Positions 54,671-63,658 of a stretch of DNA of 64,000 nucleotides are shown here, piece by piece (within the stretch, counting starts at the first letter, position 1; each line of letters starts with the position of its first letter). Made by a program: the position numbers and the translations under genes. The stretch lies in the NCBI GenBank assembly GCA_001464545.1, contig LNFC01000019.1, forward strand, positions 62,001 to 126,000, written 5' to 3'. The DNA is from Acidobacteria bacterium Ga0077551 (lineage in GTDB: Bacteria; Pseudomonadota; Alphaproteobacteria; Caulobacterales; Hyphomonadaceae). The notes under the pieces are model-generated. The model ran no database searches, was not told where the DNA came from, and was given only the letters and a program-made list of their open reading frames with translations.

Positions 54671-55647
54671 TGCGCCGTTTCCGCGAAGACATGAAATCCG
54701 GCGGGCAGATGGCCGGAATCGAGTTCGGCGATCCGATCAAGCCCTACGCCGCCGTCTGGCTACACGCGACCGGCTTCAACGCGATGACCTACCAGTCGAT
54801 GCTCGCGCCGCTCGGCCTGCGCGCCCGCGTCGCCGCGCTTGACCTGCGCGGGCATGGCCGCTCCTCGATGCCGGCCAGGGGCGGGCTCGCCTCCTGGAAC
54901 CGGTACCGCGATGACGTGATCGAGTTCCTCGAGAACGAAGCGCCGCAGGGCGTCGTGCTCGGCGGGCATTCGATGGGCGGCTGCGTTGCGCTGCTGGTCG
55001 CCGGCAAGCGCCCGGACCTCGTGAAAGGCCTCGTGCTGGCCGACCCCGTGATCATGTCGCGCAAGACCTATTTCTGGAACCATGTCTTCCCGCCGGTGAA
55101 CTGGCTGATCCGGCGCAACCACATGGCTACGCGTGCCCGCAAGCGGCGCGGCGAGTTCAATTCCTTCCGCGAGGCGCTGGACGGTTATTCCGGCAAGGCC
55201 ACCTTCAAGTCCTGGCGCGAACCCTTCCTCGCCGACTATCTGCTCGATGGTCTCGACCGCGCGGACACCGGCCCCGCCGACGCGGAGAAGCAGAGCTGGA
55301 AACTGCTGTGCACCCCGAAATGGGAAGCCACCACCTTCGGCGCCCAGCGCAACGCCCCGTGGAGCGCGCTCGGCAAGGTGCGCAAGAAGAACATTCCGAT
55401 CGTCATCCTGCGGCCCAGCCGCGACTCGGTGATATCCGACAAGGTCCGTGCCGAGATCATCCAGAAGAATCCCTCGCTGATGATGCGCGGCATCCGCGGC
55501 ACCTCGCACTTCCTGCCGATGGAAGCGCCCTACGAAATCCGTGACCAGCTCTCCGCCTTCATCGCCCGCCTCGTCGAGCGCTACACGCTGGAAGAGGACG
55601 GCCCAGTCTCGCGGAATTTGCGCCAGCGGAGAAGACGGGCGGGGTAG
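54670..55647 (+). CDS. Alpha/beta hydrolase, 325 aa
   Basis: A soluble alpha/beta-hydrolase-fold protein. It has ALDLRGHGRSS, the nucleophile elbow GGHSMGG (near residue 100), a helical lid region, DSVISDKVRAEI and the catalytic His in GTSHFLPMEAP. It is coupled to the DUF4197 gene. The C-terminus is strongly basic (RQRRRRAG). The substrate is unknown. Confidence 0.85.
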   Translation: MRRFREDMKSGGQMAGIEFGDPIKPYAAVWLHATGFNAMTYQSMLAPLGLRARVAALDLRGHGRSSMPARGGLASWNRYRDDVIEFLENEAPQGVVLGGHSMGGCVALLVAGKRPDLVKGLVLADPVIMSRKTYFWNHVFPPVNWLIRRNHMATRARKRRGEFNSFREALDGYSGKATFKSWREPFLADYLLDGLDRADTGPADAEKQSWKLLCTPKWEATTFGAQRNAPWSALGKVRKKNIPIVILRPSRDSVISDKVRAEIIQKNPSLMMRGIRGTSHFLPMEAPYEIRDQLSAFIARLVERYTLEEDGPVSRNLRQRRRRAG

Positions 55648-55650
55648 GCC

Positions 55651-56118
55651 TCACCACAAGTCCCGCTCCGGCGAGGACGCCTTCGCGAGCTTGCCCATCA
55701 GCCGCGCCAATTCTGCCTGTTCCTTGTCGGACAGCGCGCTGACCAGCTGCGCCTCTTCCGCCAGCGCCAGCGGCACGATCAGTTCGTAGATGCCAATCCC
55801 GGCCGGGGTCAGCACCAGGTTTGACCGCCGCGCATCGTCTGTGGACGGACGCCGCTCCAGGTAGCCCACCTCGATCAGGCCTGCGACCGCGCGGCTAACC
55901 GCCACCTTGTCCATCTGCGTGCGCTGGCCGATCTCGGTGGCGCTGATGCCGGGCGTATCGGCGGTCACCGCCATCACGCGCCATTGCCAGATCGAGAGCC
56001 CGAACTCCCGGTCATACAGTTCCGCGATCCGCTGCGAGACGGCGTTCGACAGCACCGACAGCCGGAACGGCAGGAAGGTCGCAAGGCGCAGGGGCGCGGG
56101 GTGGGTCTTTTCGGGCAT
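55651..56118 (-). CDS. MarR-family regulator, likely of the tyrosine-degradation genes
   Basis: A 155-residue winged-helix protein: LSIWQWRVMAVTADTPGISATEIGQRTQMDKVAVSRAVAGLIEVGYLERRPSTDDARRSNLVLTPAG. This is the MarR DNA-binding domain flanked by dimerisation helices. It is divergent from hppD, and the 89-base gap between them contains an 18-base palindrome. It probably represses hppD and itself until an aromatic intermediate binds. Confidence 0.9.
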   Translation of the reverse strand: MPEKTHPAPLRLATFLPFRLSVLSNAVSQRIAELYDREFGLSIWQWRVMAVTADTPGISATEIGQRTQMDKVAVSRAVAGLIEVGYLERRPSTDDARRSNLVLTPAGIGIYELIVPLALAEEAQLVSALSDKEQAELARLMGKLAKASSPERDLW

Positions 56119-56155
56119 CGGATCCTCTGGACTCGCTTGCAGGGCGAGGTAATAT

Positions 56156-56173
56156 TAGTTACATATGAAACTA
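56156..56173. promoter_or_regulatory. MarR-type operator TAGTTnCATATGnAACTA
   Basis: TAGTT-A-CATATG-A-AACTA is symmetric except at the two A positions. It lies in the MarR/hppD divergent region, 38 bases from the MarR start and 35 from hppD. Size and AT-richness fit MarR operators. Confidence 0.7.
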
Positions 56174-56207
56174 TCTTATCCCGCCTTGCAAGACAGGACC
56201 CCGTCCC

Positions 56208-57308
56208 ATGGCCGATCTTTTCGACAACCCCGCCGGTCTCGACGGTTTCGAGTTCATCGAATTCTCGGCCCCTGAAAAGGGCGTGCTGGAGCCGGTGTTC
56301 GAAACCATGGGCTTCACGAAGGTCGCCCGCCACCGCTCCAAGGATGTCGAGCTGTGGCGCCAGGGCGGGATCAACCTGATCACGAACTATGAGCCGAACT
56401 CCGCCGCCTGGTATTTCTCGCGCGAGCACGGCCCCTCGGCCTGCGGCATGGGCTTCCGCGTGAAGAATGCCCGCAAGGCGTATGACCATCTCCTCAAGCA
56501 GGGCGGCGAGCCCGTCGAGGCCAAGACCGGCCCGATGGAACTGCACATCCCCGGCATCCGCGGCATCGGCAATTCGATCATCTACCTGATCGACCGGTAT
56601 GACAGCGGTGCGGGCGAACTCTCGATCTACGACATCGACTTCGAATACCTGCCCGGCGTGGACCGCCATCCGAAAGGTGCAGGCTTCAAGGTGATCGATC
56701 ACCTGACCCACAACGTCTATGGGGGCCGCATGAAATACTGGGCGGACTTCTACGAGACGCTCTTCAATTTCCGCGAGATCCGCTATTTCGACATCAAGGG
56801 CGAGTACACGGGCCTGACCTCCAAGGCGCTGACCGCGCCGGACGGGAAGATCCGCATACCCCTCAACGAGGAAGGCAAGGGCGGCGGCGGCCAGATCGAG
56901 GAATTCCTGCGTGAGTTCAACGGCGAAGGCATCCAGCACATCGCGCTGATCTGCGACGACCTCTATGGCTGCTGGGACGACCTCAAGAAGCGCGGCGTGC
57001 CCTTCATGACCGCGCCGCCGGAGACTTACTACAAGATGCTGTCGGGCCGCCTGCCGGGCCACGGCGAAGACGAAGCCGGCCTCAAGGCCCGCGGCCTCCT
57101 CCTCGACGGCACGACCGAGGGCGGCGAGCCCCGCCTGCTGTTGCAGATATTCGCCCAGCCGCAGATCGGCCCGGTCTTCTTCGAGTTCATCCAGCGCAAG
57201 GGCGACTACAAGGAAGGCTTCGGCGAAGGCAACTTCAAGGCCCTGTTCGAAAGCATCGAACGCGACCAGGTCGAACGCGGCGTGCTCGGCGTGAAGGAGA
57301 AAGTGTGA
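56208..57308 (+). CDS. hppD: 4-hydroxyphenylpyruvate dioxygenase
   Basis: A 366-residue Fe(II) VOC-fold enzyme converting 4-hydroxyphenylpyruvate to homogentisate. Signatures include [24 protein letters not shown] (metal His near 162), [10 protein letters not shown] (metal His near 244) and [46 protein letters not shown], with the metal Glu in FFEFIQR and the conserved C-terminal gate helix. It is the first gene of a plus-strand cluster with a VOC protein and an FAH-family hydrolase. Confidence 0.96.
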   Translation: MADLFDNPAGLDGFEFIEFSAPEKGVLEPVFETMGFTKVARHRSKDVELWRQGGINLITNYEPNSAAWYFSREHGPSACGMGFRVKNARKAYDHLLKQGGEPVEAKTGPMELHIPGIRGIGNSIIYLIDRYDSGAGELSIYDIDFEYLPGVDRHPKGAGFKVIDHLTHNVYGGRMKYWADFYETLFNFREIRYFDIKGEYTGLTSKALTAPDGKIRIPLNEEGKGGGGQIEEFLREFNGEGIQHIALICDDLYGCWDDLKKRGVPFMTAPPETYYKMLSGRLPGHGEDEAGLKARGLLLDGTTEGGEPRLLLQIFAQPQIGPVFFEFIQRKGDYKEGFGEGNFKALFESIERDQVERGVLGVKEKV

Positions 57309-57856
57309 TGGCAATTCCAAAACTCAAAGGCGTCCACCACGTCGCCTATCGCTGCAAGGATGCGAAGGAGACGGTGCAGTTTTACCAGAAGACGCTCGGC
57401 ATGGATTTCCAGCTGGCGATCGCCGAGGACCACGTGCCCTCGACCGGCGCCTATGATCCCTACATGCACATCTTCCTCGATGCCGGGAACGGCAACGTGC
57501 TCGCCTTCTTCGAGCTGCCCGAGCAGCCCGAAATGGGCCGCGACCCGAACACGCCCGTCTGGGTCCAGCACATCGCCCTGCGCCTCGGCAGCCTCGACGA
57601 ACTCCACGCCGCCAAGGCGCACCTCGAGTCGCTTGGCCTCGACGTCCTCGGGCCGACGCATCACGGCATCTTCAAGTCGATCTACTTCTTCGACCCCAAC
57701 GGCCACCGCCTCGAACTCACCGCCGACATCTCGACGCCCGACCAGCTTGCGCAGCTCAAGTCCGTCGCCCAGCCGATGATCGACGAATGGACCGCCACGA
57801 AGAAAGCGCCAAGGCATGCCGCCTGGCTGCACGAGAAAATCAAGGAAGAGTCCTGA
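57308..57856 (+). CDS. VOC-superfamily (glyoxalase/dioxygenase-fold) protein
   Basis: A 182-residue protein overlapping the hppD stop (TGATG). It has the VOC pattern GVHHVAYRCKDAKETVQFYQKTLGM, then VWVQHIALRLGSLDEL and YFFDPNGHRLELTADI, giving His...His...Glu metal-ligand candidates. Its place between hppD and the FAH-family gene suggests a role in tyrosine breakdown. It could be a glyoxalase, isomerase or small dioxygenase; no substrate is shown. Confidence 0.85.
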   Translation: MAIPKLKGVHHVAYRCKDAKETVQFYQKTLGMDFQLAIAEDHVPSTGAYDPYMHIFLDAGNGNVLAFFELPEQPEMGRDPNTPVWVQHIALRLGSLDELHAAKAHLESLGLDVLGPTHHGIFKSIYFFDPNGHRLELTADISTPDQLAQLKSVAQPMIDEWTATKKAPRHAAWLHEKIKEES

Positions 57857-57861
57857 GCGCC

Positions 57862-57976
57862 CTGTCATCCCGGCCAGCGCAAAGCGCGTGAGCCGGGACC
57901 TTGCTGCTAGTAAAAATCCCAAAAACGATAGAAGGTCCCGGCAAACGCAAGCTGCGCTTGCTGGCCGGGATGACAG
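57862..57976. repeat. 115-bp nested inverted repeat (dispersed-element type)
   Basis: Outer arms CTGTCATCCCGGCCAGC and its exact complement are 17 bases long and 81 bases apart. Inner arms GCCGGGACCTT and its complement are 11 bases long. The TCATCCCGGC ends are typical of short palindromic elements scattered in alphaproteobacterial genomes. It sits between the VOC and FAH genes and can form a long double-stem RNA. Confidence 0.8.
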
Positions 57977-57993
57977 CCAAAAAGGAAGCCCCC

Positions 57994-59004
57994 ATGAAAC
58001 TCGCCACCCTCCGTAATGGCACGCGCGATGGCCGCCTCGTCGTCGTCAGCCGCGACCTGACCCGCGCCACCGACGCTGCCCGGATCGCCCCGACGCTGCA
58101 GGCCGCGCTCGACAAGTGGAACATCTACGGGCCGGAGCTGGAGATTCTGGCGGGGCAGGTGGAGCTGGGCTCGGTCCCCACCTTCCGCTTCCACGAGCAT
58201 GACTGCGAAAGCCCGCTGCCCCGCGCCTATCAGTGGGCGGACGGTTCGGCCTATATCAACCATGTCGAACTCGTCCGCGCCGCGCGCGGCGACAAGGTGC
58301 CCGAGAGCTTCTACTACGACCCCCTGATGTATCAGGGCGGCTCCGACGGCTTCCTCGGCCCCCGCGACGACATCCCGCTCGGCGACGCCGCCTGGGGCCT
58401 CGACATGGAAGGCGAGATTGCGGTGATCACCGATGACGTGCCGATGGGCGTCAGCGAGGAAGAGGCGGCCCTCCATATCCAGCTGATCCTGCTCTGCAAC
58501 GACGTGTCGCTGCGCGGCCTCATCCCGGGCGAACTCGCCAAGGGCTTCGGCTTCTTCCAGTCCAAGCCCGCCAGCGCCTTCTCCCCGGTCGCCGTCACGC
58601 CGGACGAGCTTGGCCCCAACTGGCAGGACGGCCTCGTCCACCTGCCGCTCCGCGTCGACCTCAACGGCGCCCCCTTCGGCCGCGCCAACGCCGCCGTTGA
58701 CGCAACCTTCAATCTCCCCCGCCTCGTCGCCCACGCCGCAAAGACCCGCAAGCTCTCCGCCGGCACGATCATCGGCTCGGGCACCGTCTCCAACAAGGGC
58801 AAGGATGGCGGCCCCGGCAAACCCGTCGCCGACGGGGGCCTTGGCTACTCCTGCATCGCCGAAATCCGGATGATCGAAACCGTCCGCGACGGCGCCCCGA
58901 AAACGCCCTTCATGAAAGCCGGCGACACGGTGCGCATCGAGATGAACGACGCCTCCGGCCATTCCATCTTCGGCGCCATCGAACAGACCGTCGCGGCAGT
59001 CTGA
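57994..59004 (+). CDS. fahA: Fumarylacetoacetate hydrolase-family protein
   Basis: A 336-residue protein, the usual size for bacterial fumarylacetoacetase-like enzymes. It has RFHEHDCESPLPRAYQWADGSAYINHVELVR, WGLDMEGEIAVITDDVP (metal-binding acids), SLRGLIPGELAKGFGFFQSKPASAFSPVAV, and TIIGSGTVSNKG near the C-terminus. It splits fumarylacetoacetate to fumarate and acetoacetate. AAAGGAAG is seven bases before the ATG. Upstream is the nested repeat; downstream are the CoA-transferase genes. Confidence 0.9.
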   Translation: MKLATLRNGTRDGRLVVVSRDLTRATDAARIAPTLQAALDKWNIYGPELEILAGQVELGSVPTFRFHEHDCESPLPRAYQWADGSAYINHVELVRAARGDKVPESFYYDPLMYQGGSDGFLGPRDDIPLGDAAWGLDMEGEIAVITDDVPMGVSEEEAALHIQLILLCNDVSLRGLIPGELAKGFGFFQSKPASAFSPVAVTPDELGPNWQDGLVHLPLRVDLNGAPFGRANAAVDATFNLPRLVAHAAKTRKLSAGTIIGSGTVSNKGKDGGPGKPVADGGLGYSCIAEIRMIETVRDGAPKTPFMKAGDTVRIEMNDASGHSIFGAIEQTVAAV

Positions 59005-59009
59005 ACGCC

Positions 59010-59025
59010 TTCAACACCTGTTGAA
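59010..59025. promoter_or_regulatory. TTCAACACCTGTTGAA palindrome, copy 2
   Basis: Perfect six-base arms (TTCAAC/GTTGAA) around ACCT, six bases after the FAH-family stop and 89 before scoA. Same core as at 4824-4839, one base different. It may be an operator for scoA/scoB. Confidence 0.6.
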
Positions 59026-59113
59026 ACTTTCGCCGCACTAGGGCATTCAGGCGCCGCAGTTTATGCTAGTGGCAAGGCAGCAGCGGCAACGCGACCAGGG
59101 AGTGACAGGCCGG

Positions 59114-59821
59114 ATGGCAAGCAAGGTCTATAAATCGGCGAAGGAGGCTCTCGACGGGCTCACCTTCGATGGCATGACGGTGATGGCCGGCGGCTTCGGC
59201 CTCTGCGGCATCCCGGAAAACCTGATCCTCGCGCTGCGCGACAGCGGCGCGAAGGACATCACTGCCATCTCGAACAATGCCGGCGTCGATGATTTCGGCC
59301 TCGGCCTCCTGCTGAAAACGCGCCAGATCAAGAAGATGATCTCGTCCTATGTCGGCGAGAACAAGGAATTCGAGCGCCAGTATCTCTCCGGCGAACTCGA
59401 GCTCGAATTCAACCCGCAAGGCACGCTCGCCGAGCGCTGCCGGGCAGGCGGGGCAGGCATTCCCGGCTTCTACACGAAAACCGGCGTCGGCACGCTCGTC
59501 GCCGAAGGCAAGGAACACCGCGAGTTCAACGGCGAGACCTACATCCTCGAAACCGGCCTCGTCGCCGATCTCTCGATCATCAAGGCCGAAAAGGCCGACA
59601 CGCAAGGCAACCTGATCTTCAACAAGACCGCCCGCAACTTCAATCCGCCGATGGCGATGGCCGGCAAGGTCACCGTCGCCGAAGTCGAAGAGATCGTGCC
59701 CACAGGTGATCTCGACCCGGATCATATCCACCTGCCGGGCGTCTTCGTCCAACGCATCATCAAGGGCACCTTCGAGAAACGCATCGAACAGCGCACCGTA
59801 CGCAAGCGGGAGGCAAGATAA
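59114..59821 (+). CDS. scoA: 3-oxoacid CoA-transferase subunit A
   Basis: A 235-residue protein from [20 protein letters not shown]. It has [20 protein letters not shown] (CoA-transferase signature 1), [19 protein letters not shown] and [19 protein letters not shown] tail motifs. With ScoB it transfers CoA from succinyl-CoA to acetoacetate, the product of tyrosine breakdown. The stop overlaps the scoB start (TAATG). Confidence 0.95.
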   Translation: MASKVYKSAKEALDGLTFDGMTVMAGGFGLCGIPENLILALRDSGAKDITAISNNAGVDDFGLGLLLKTRQIKKMISSYVGENKEFERQYLSGELELEFNPQGTLAERCRAGGAGIPGFYTKTGVGTLVAEGKEHREFNGETYILETGLVADLSIIKAEKADTQGNLIFNKTARNFNPPMAMAGKVTVAEVEEIVPTGDLDPDHIHLPGVFVQRIIKGTFEKRIEQRTVRKREAR

Positions 59822-60450
59822 TGCCCTGGACACGCGACGACATGGCGGCCCGCGCCGCGAAAGAGCTTCACGACGGTTACTACGTCAACCTCGGCATCGG
59901 CATCCCGACGATGGTGGCCAACCATATTCCCGAAGGGATGGACGTGACGCTGCAGAGCGAGAACGGCATGCTCGGCATGGGCCCGTTCCCCTATGAGGGC
60001 GAGGAAGACGCCGACCTCATCAACGCCGGCAAGCAGACGATCACCACGCTTCCGCGCACCAGCTTCTTCGATAGCGCCACCAGCTTCGCGATGATCCGCG
60101 GCGGCCATATCAACATCGCCATCCTCGGCGCCATGGAAGTTGCCGAGAACGGCGACCTCGCCAACTGGATGATCCCCGGCAAGCTGGTCAAAGGCATGGG
60201 CGGCGCGATGGACCTCGTCGCCGGCGTCAAGCGCATCGTCGTCGTCATGGACCACGCCAACAAGGCCGGCGAATCCAAGGTGCTGAAAGCCTGCACCCTG
60301 CCGCTCACCGGCAAGGGCGTCGTCAACCGCATCATCACCGACCTCTGCGTCCTCGACGTCGTCCCAGGCGGCCTCAAACTCCTCGAGCTCGCCCCCGGCG
60401 TGACGCTGGAGGAAGTGAAAGCGAAGACCGAAGCGACGCTGGTCAGTTAG
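59821..60450 (+). CDS. scoB: 3-oxoacid CoA-transferase subunit B
   Basis: A 209-residue partner containing [14 protein letters not shown] and the signature [12 protein letters not shown], where the Glu forms the covalent CoA thioester intermediate (near residue 46). [12 protein letters not shown] and [18 protein letters not shown] are typical. It is translationally coupled to scoA. A hairpin follows the stop. Confidence 0.95.
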   Translation: MPWTRDDMAARAAKELHDGYYVNLGIGIPTMVANHIPEGMDVTLQSENGMLGMGPFPYEGEEDADLINAGKQTITTLPRTSFFDSATSFAMIRGGHINIAILGAMEVAENGDLANWMIPGKLVKGMGGAMDLVAGVKRIVVVMDHANKAGESKVLKACTLPLTGKGVVNRIITDLCVLDVVPGGLKLLELAPGVTLEEVKAKTEATLVS

Positions 60451-60459
60451 CGCTCTTGA

Positions 60460-60483
60460 CGCCTTCCCCCGAACGAGAAGGCG
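60460..60483. terminator. Hairpin between scoB and DUF1330
   Basis: CGCCTTC and GAAGGCG, seven-base stem around ten bases, between convergent genes. It probably ends both transcripts; no clear T-run. Confidence 0.5.
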
Positions 60484-60493
60484 CTTTCAAAAG

Positions 60494-60781
60494 CTAAACG
60501 CCTTCCACAAACAAGACGCGGTAATCCGCCGCCTGGAACCGGTGCACCTTGGCCGCCGTATACTCCGGGCTCTCATACCAGGCCTTCGCCTCGGCCATCG
60601 TCGGGAAGGCGAGAATGACTACGCCGTCCGCCGCTGCGCCTTCGGTCACCTCATGCTTGCCGTAGAAGGCCAACGGCGTGATCTTGTGATCGCCCCGCGC
60701 GGCGCCGGCGGCGGCGCCATACTTCGCCATCGCGTCGGCGTCGCGCAGCTTCTCGCGGATCAGGATTACATAGGCGGTCAT
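60494..60781 (-). CDS. DUF1330 small ferredoxin-like-fold protein
   Basis: A 95-residue protein: MTAYVILIREKLRDADAMAKY, then GVVILAFPTMAEAKAWYESPEYTAAKVHR. This is the DUF1330 dimeric alpha/beta-barrel family, with no assigned reaction. Its start gives the canonical N-terminus; upstream extension to about 60877 is not supported. It is divergent from the aminotransferase, convergent with scoB. Confidence 0.9.
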   Translation of the reverse strand: MTAYVILIREKLRDADAMAKYGAAAGAARGDHKITPLAFYGKHEVTEGAAADGVVILAFPTMAEAKAWYESPEYTAAKVHRFQAADYRVLFVEGV

Positions 60782-60916
60782 TGGCGGCTCCTCCGGTTTC
60801 GGTGAGGCCCACTTTCGCGGCTCACGGGCGGGCGCGCAATTCCTTCCCCCGCGTCGCGGGGTTTCACGCGCGGGCAAAAGCCGCTAGGGCTGCGCCATCT
60901 TTTCCGGATGATCCCC

Positions 60917-62104
60917 ATGTCGCATTTCGCTGCTCTCGCCACGCTCCCGCCCGACGCTTTGCTCGGCCTGATGATGACCTTCCGCGCTGATCCGCGCGCC
61001 GACAAGTACGATCTCGGCGTCGGCGTATATAAAGATCTTGCCGGCCAGACGCCGATCCTCTCGGCGGTGAAGAAGGCCGAAGCCCGCCTCCTCGCGGCGC
61101 AGACGACGAAAGTCTATGAAGGCCAGCGCGGCAACACCGATTTCTGCGGCCATATCGAGGACTTCGTCTTCGGCAAGGACCATCCCGCCCGCAAGGAAGG
61201 CCGCACGATTTCCTTCACGGCGCCTGGCGGCTGCGGCGCCCTGTTCCAGGGCGTCAGCCTGATGCGCAAGACGGGCGCCAAGCGCGTCTGGGTGTCGAAG
61301 CCGACCTGGCCGAATCATCCGAACGTCGTCAAGTCCCTCGGCCTCGAAGTGAAGGAATATGCCTACGCGCGGGACGGCGAGTTCTACCAGCTCGGCATGC
61401 TGGCGGACTTGTCCGCCGCCGAAGCCGGCGACGGCGTGATCATCCAGGGGCCGTGCCACAACCCGACCGGGATTGATCCGCATATTGACGACTGGAAAGC
61501 CCTCGGCGCGCTGGCGAAGGAGAAGGGCCTGCTGGTCATGCTGGACGTCGCCTATCACGGCTTCGCCCAGAGCCTCGACCGCGACATGGACGGCGTGCGC
61601 GCCTTCATGGCCGAAGCCGGCGAGGCGATGGTCGCCTATTCCTGTTCCAAGAATTTCGGCCTTTACCGTGAACGCACCGGCTGTTTTCTTGTCCTCGGTG
61701 AAACCGAAGCCGGTATCGCGGCGGCCACCACCCACATCGCTGACAATGGCCGCGCCACCTGGTCCATGCCGCCCGCGCACGGGGCAGGGATCGTCGCAAC
61801 GATCCTCGGCGACGCGCAGCTGCGCATTGAATGGGAAAACGAACTCAATGCCATGCGTACACGGATGAAGGGCCTGCGGGAGTCGCTGTCGGACGCCCTC
61901 GTCTCCGCCACGGGCTCGAACGCTCTCGCCGCCCTGAAGGCCCAGAACGGCATGTTCTCGCAGCTGCCGGTCACCGCCGCGCAGACGATCGAGCTGCGCG
62001 ACAAGCACGGCGTCTACATGCCTGCCTCCGGCCGCATCAATATCGCGGGGCTGAACCCGAAGGACATTCCGGCTTTGTCGGAAATCCTCGGAGGATATCT
62101 CTAG
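60917..62104 (+). CDS. Aromatic/aspartate aminotransferase, class I
   Basis: A 395-residue PLP enzyme of the TyrB/AspC fold. The segments KYDLGVGVYKDLAGQTPIL, PTWPNHPNVVKSLGLEV, QGPCHNPTGIDP, LDVAYHGFAQSLDRDM and SCSKNFGLYRERTG (the PLP Lys) are conserved. With hppD and the FAH-family enzyme nearby, tyrosine to 4-hydroxyphenylpyruvate is the likely reaction, though aspartate activity cannot be excluded. Start at 60917 (MSHFAALATLPPDA) or nine bases upstream; both are plausible. It overlaps the convergent thioesterase gene by four bases. Confidence 0.9.
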   Translation: MSHFAALATLPPDALLGLMMTFRADPRADKYDLGVGVYKDLAGQTPILSAVKKAEARLLAAQTTKVYEGQRGNTDFCGHIEDFVFGKDHPARKEGRTISFTAPGGCGALFQGVSLMRKTGAKRVWVSKPTWPNHPNVVKSLGLEVKEYAYARDGEFYQLGMLADLSAAEAGDGVIIQGPCHNPTGIDPHIDDWKALGALAKEKGLLVMLDVAYHGFAQSLDRDMDGVRAFMAEAGEAMVAYSCSKNFGLYRERTGCFLVLGETEAGIAAATTHIADNGRATWSMPPAHGAGIVATILGDAQLRIEWENELNAMRTRMKGLRESLSDALVSATGSNALAALKAQNGMFSQLPVTAAQTIELRDKHGVYMPASGRINIAGLNPKDIPALSEILGGYL

Positions 62105-63042
62105 ATCGACAAGCCGCGCGGCGCGATCTTCTCCAGCTCCGCGATCATCTCTGCCGGTGCTTCGACAGCCTTGCGCGCATCAAGGTCCAGCGAGATCGCG
62201 ATCACTTCGCAGGTCGCCCAGGCGCCGCCCGTCTGCGGATCCATGATCCAGTGGATCAGGTTGTGCGTCTTGCCCGCCACCTTGCCGAGCGAGGTGTGCA
62301 CCACGAACTGGTCGCCCTCGCGCGGCATGCGGTGATATCGGATCCGGTATTCGAGCACCGCCGCGCCCATCCGCCGGCCACCGGCGTTCTGGCCGACGCG
62401 GTTGCGCCAGTCGAAAAGGAGGTTCGGCACCGAATCCGATACACGCCCGATGATCCAGGACGGCGACATCCATCCATGCGCCCCGCAATGCGCGGCGGGA
62501 ACAGCGCCCATCCCGATGCGCGGCGCGCCGACGGTCTCGACCTTTGCGAGCGTGATGTCCTCGGCAGGCAGGCCCGGCCCATCCGGATCAAACGAGCGCG
62601 GCTTCGCCTCGTCCGGCGTCTCGCCCTTCAGGGCGTCCAGCTTGGCGAGCACGCGTTTCGTCCAGGGGAAAGCCTTGCCCTCGGCGGTATCAAGATGCGC
62701 AATCCGTGTACGGAAGGCGGCCGACAGCGTGCCATCGGTATGGCGAAGCTCCTGGTAGATCACGGCGTCGCTCTCGCCGATTTCGAGGACGCAGCCGCTC
62801 ATCTTCAGCGGCCGGCCCGGCAGCACTTCGCGCACGAAGCGGATATGCTGGTCAACCGGGGCGACGGTGGAGGGCGAGCTGGGCCGGAACGCATTCGGCA
62901 TGCCCGCCGCATGGCAAAGCGCAACGAGGCCTTCCAGTTGCTTCTCGACATAAACGCGCACGTTCATGTGCCCCATCTCGTCGCAATCCCACTGGTTGCA
63001 GCTGCCTTGCCAGAGGGGGATCACGGCGCGCAGTTCCGGCAC
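62101..63042 (-). CDS. Double-hotdog acyl-CoA/acyl-ACP thioesterase-like protein
   Basis: A 313-residue protein with two 4HBT-like halves: WQGSCNQWDCDEMGHMNVRVYVEKQ (the D-x-x-GH-x-N hallmark) and, later, AVLEYRIRYHRMPREGDQFVVHTSLGKV. It probably hydrolyses acyl thioesters; the substrate is unknown. It overlaps the upstream Zur-like gene by 22 bases on the same strand, and the aminotransferase convergently by four. Confidence 0.85.
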   Translation of the reverse strand: MPELRAVIPLWQGSCNQWDCDEMGHMNVRVYVEKQLEGLVALCHAAGMPNAFRPSSPSTVAPVDQHIRFVREVLPGRPLKMSGCVLEIGESDAVIYQELRHTDGTLSAAFRTRIAHLDTAEGKAFPWTKRVLAKLDALKGETPDEAKPRSFDPDGPGLPAEDITLAKVETVGAPRIGMGAVPAAHCGAHGWMSPSWIIGRVSDSVPNLLFDWRNRVGQNAGGRRMGAAVLEYRIRYHRMPREGDQFVVHTSLGKVAGKTHNLIHWIMDPQTGGAWATCEVIAISLDLDARKAVEAPAEMIAELEKIAPRGLSI

Positions 63043-63518
63043 GTGCCGCGCACTTCGACGACGGCGCGGGTCATCCGGAATCCGGCGCCTTTGGTTTCGG
63101 CCTTCAGCGCCTCGCTGGTGGCGGTGGCGTGCAGTTCCTCGGCGCCCTTGCAGGTGTCGCAGATCAGGAAGACGGCAGAATGGCTGTGACTGGTATGCCC
63201 GCAGGCGACATAGGCGTTCAGGCTCTCGATCTTGTGCACGAGGCCCGCGTCCTGGAGGAAATCCAGTGCGCGGTAGATCGTCGGCGGCTTGGCCGCGCCT
63301 TCGCCGTCGAGGTTCGCCAAGAGGTCATACGCCTTCGCGGGACCCTGGTTATCCAGCAAGAGGCGCAGCACCTTGCGCCGGATCCGCGTCATCCGCTGGC
63401 CCTGGCGCACGACGAGGGCTTCGGCCTCATGCAGAAAGGCCTCGGTATCGGCCGGGCTGCAGGGCGTATTCGCGTGCCCGTGGGCATGGGTATGGGTATG
63501 GGGTTTGGAACTGGCCAT
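63021..63518 (-). CDS. zur: Fur-family zinc regulator, Zur-like
   Basis: A 165-residue regulator. The N-terminus is histidine-rich (HTHTHAHGHAN). The DNA-binding part has MTRIRRKVLRLLLDNQGPAKAYDLLANL and PTIYRALDFLQDAGLVHKIESLNAYVACGH, followed by the metal domain with HSHS and two CxxC pairs (CDTC, CRNC) for structural zinc. Fur family is certain; Zur is favoured by the His tail and motif pattern. Start at 63518; it overlaps the downstream thioesterase by 22 bases. Confidence 0.82.
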   Translation of the reverse strand: MASSKPHTHTHAHGHANTPCSPADTEAFLHEAEALVVRQGQRMTRIRRKVLRLLLDNQGPAKAYDLLANLDGEGAAKPPTIYRALDFLQDAGLVHKIESLNAYVACGHTSHSHSAVFLICDTCKGAEELHATATSEALKAETKGAGFRMTRAVVEVRGTCRNCAP

Positions 63519-63658
63519 GCCCCTATTTCGGGTGTTTCGCATGCAATGTGAAGGGGAGAGCCGCTTTCGAGGTCTGGACGGGCCCCGCAAATCACACGAG
63601 ATTCTCCTTTTACGCGACTCGGGCCACAAGGTCCGGCGCGGTGTGGAGGCCTCAGGCA

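Noticed and set aside
63519..63658. Zur box between the Zur-like and MarR-type genes
   Set aside because: I see no palindrome matching known Zur recognition sequences in this gap.
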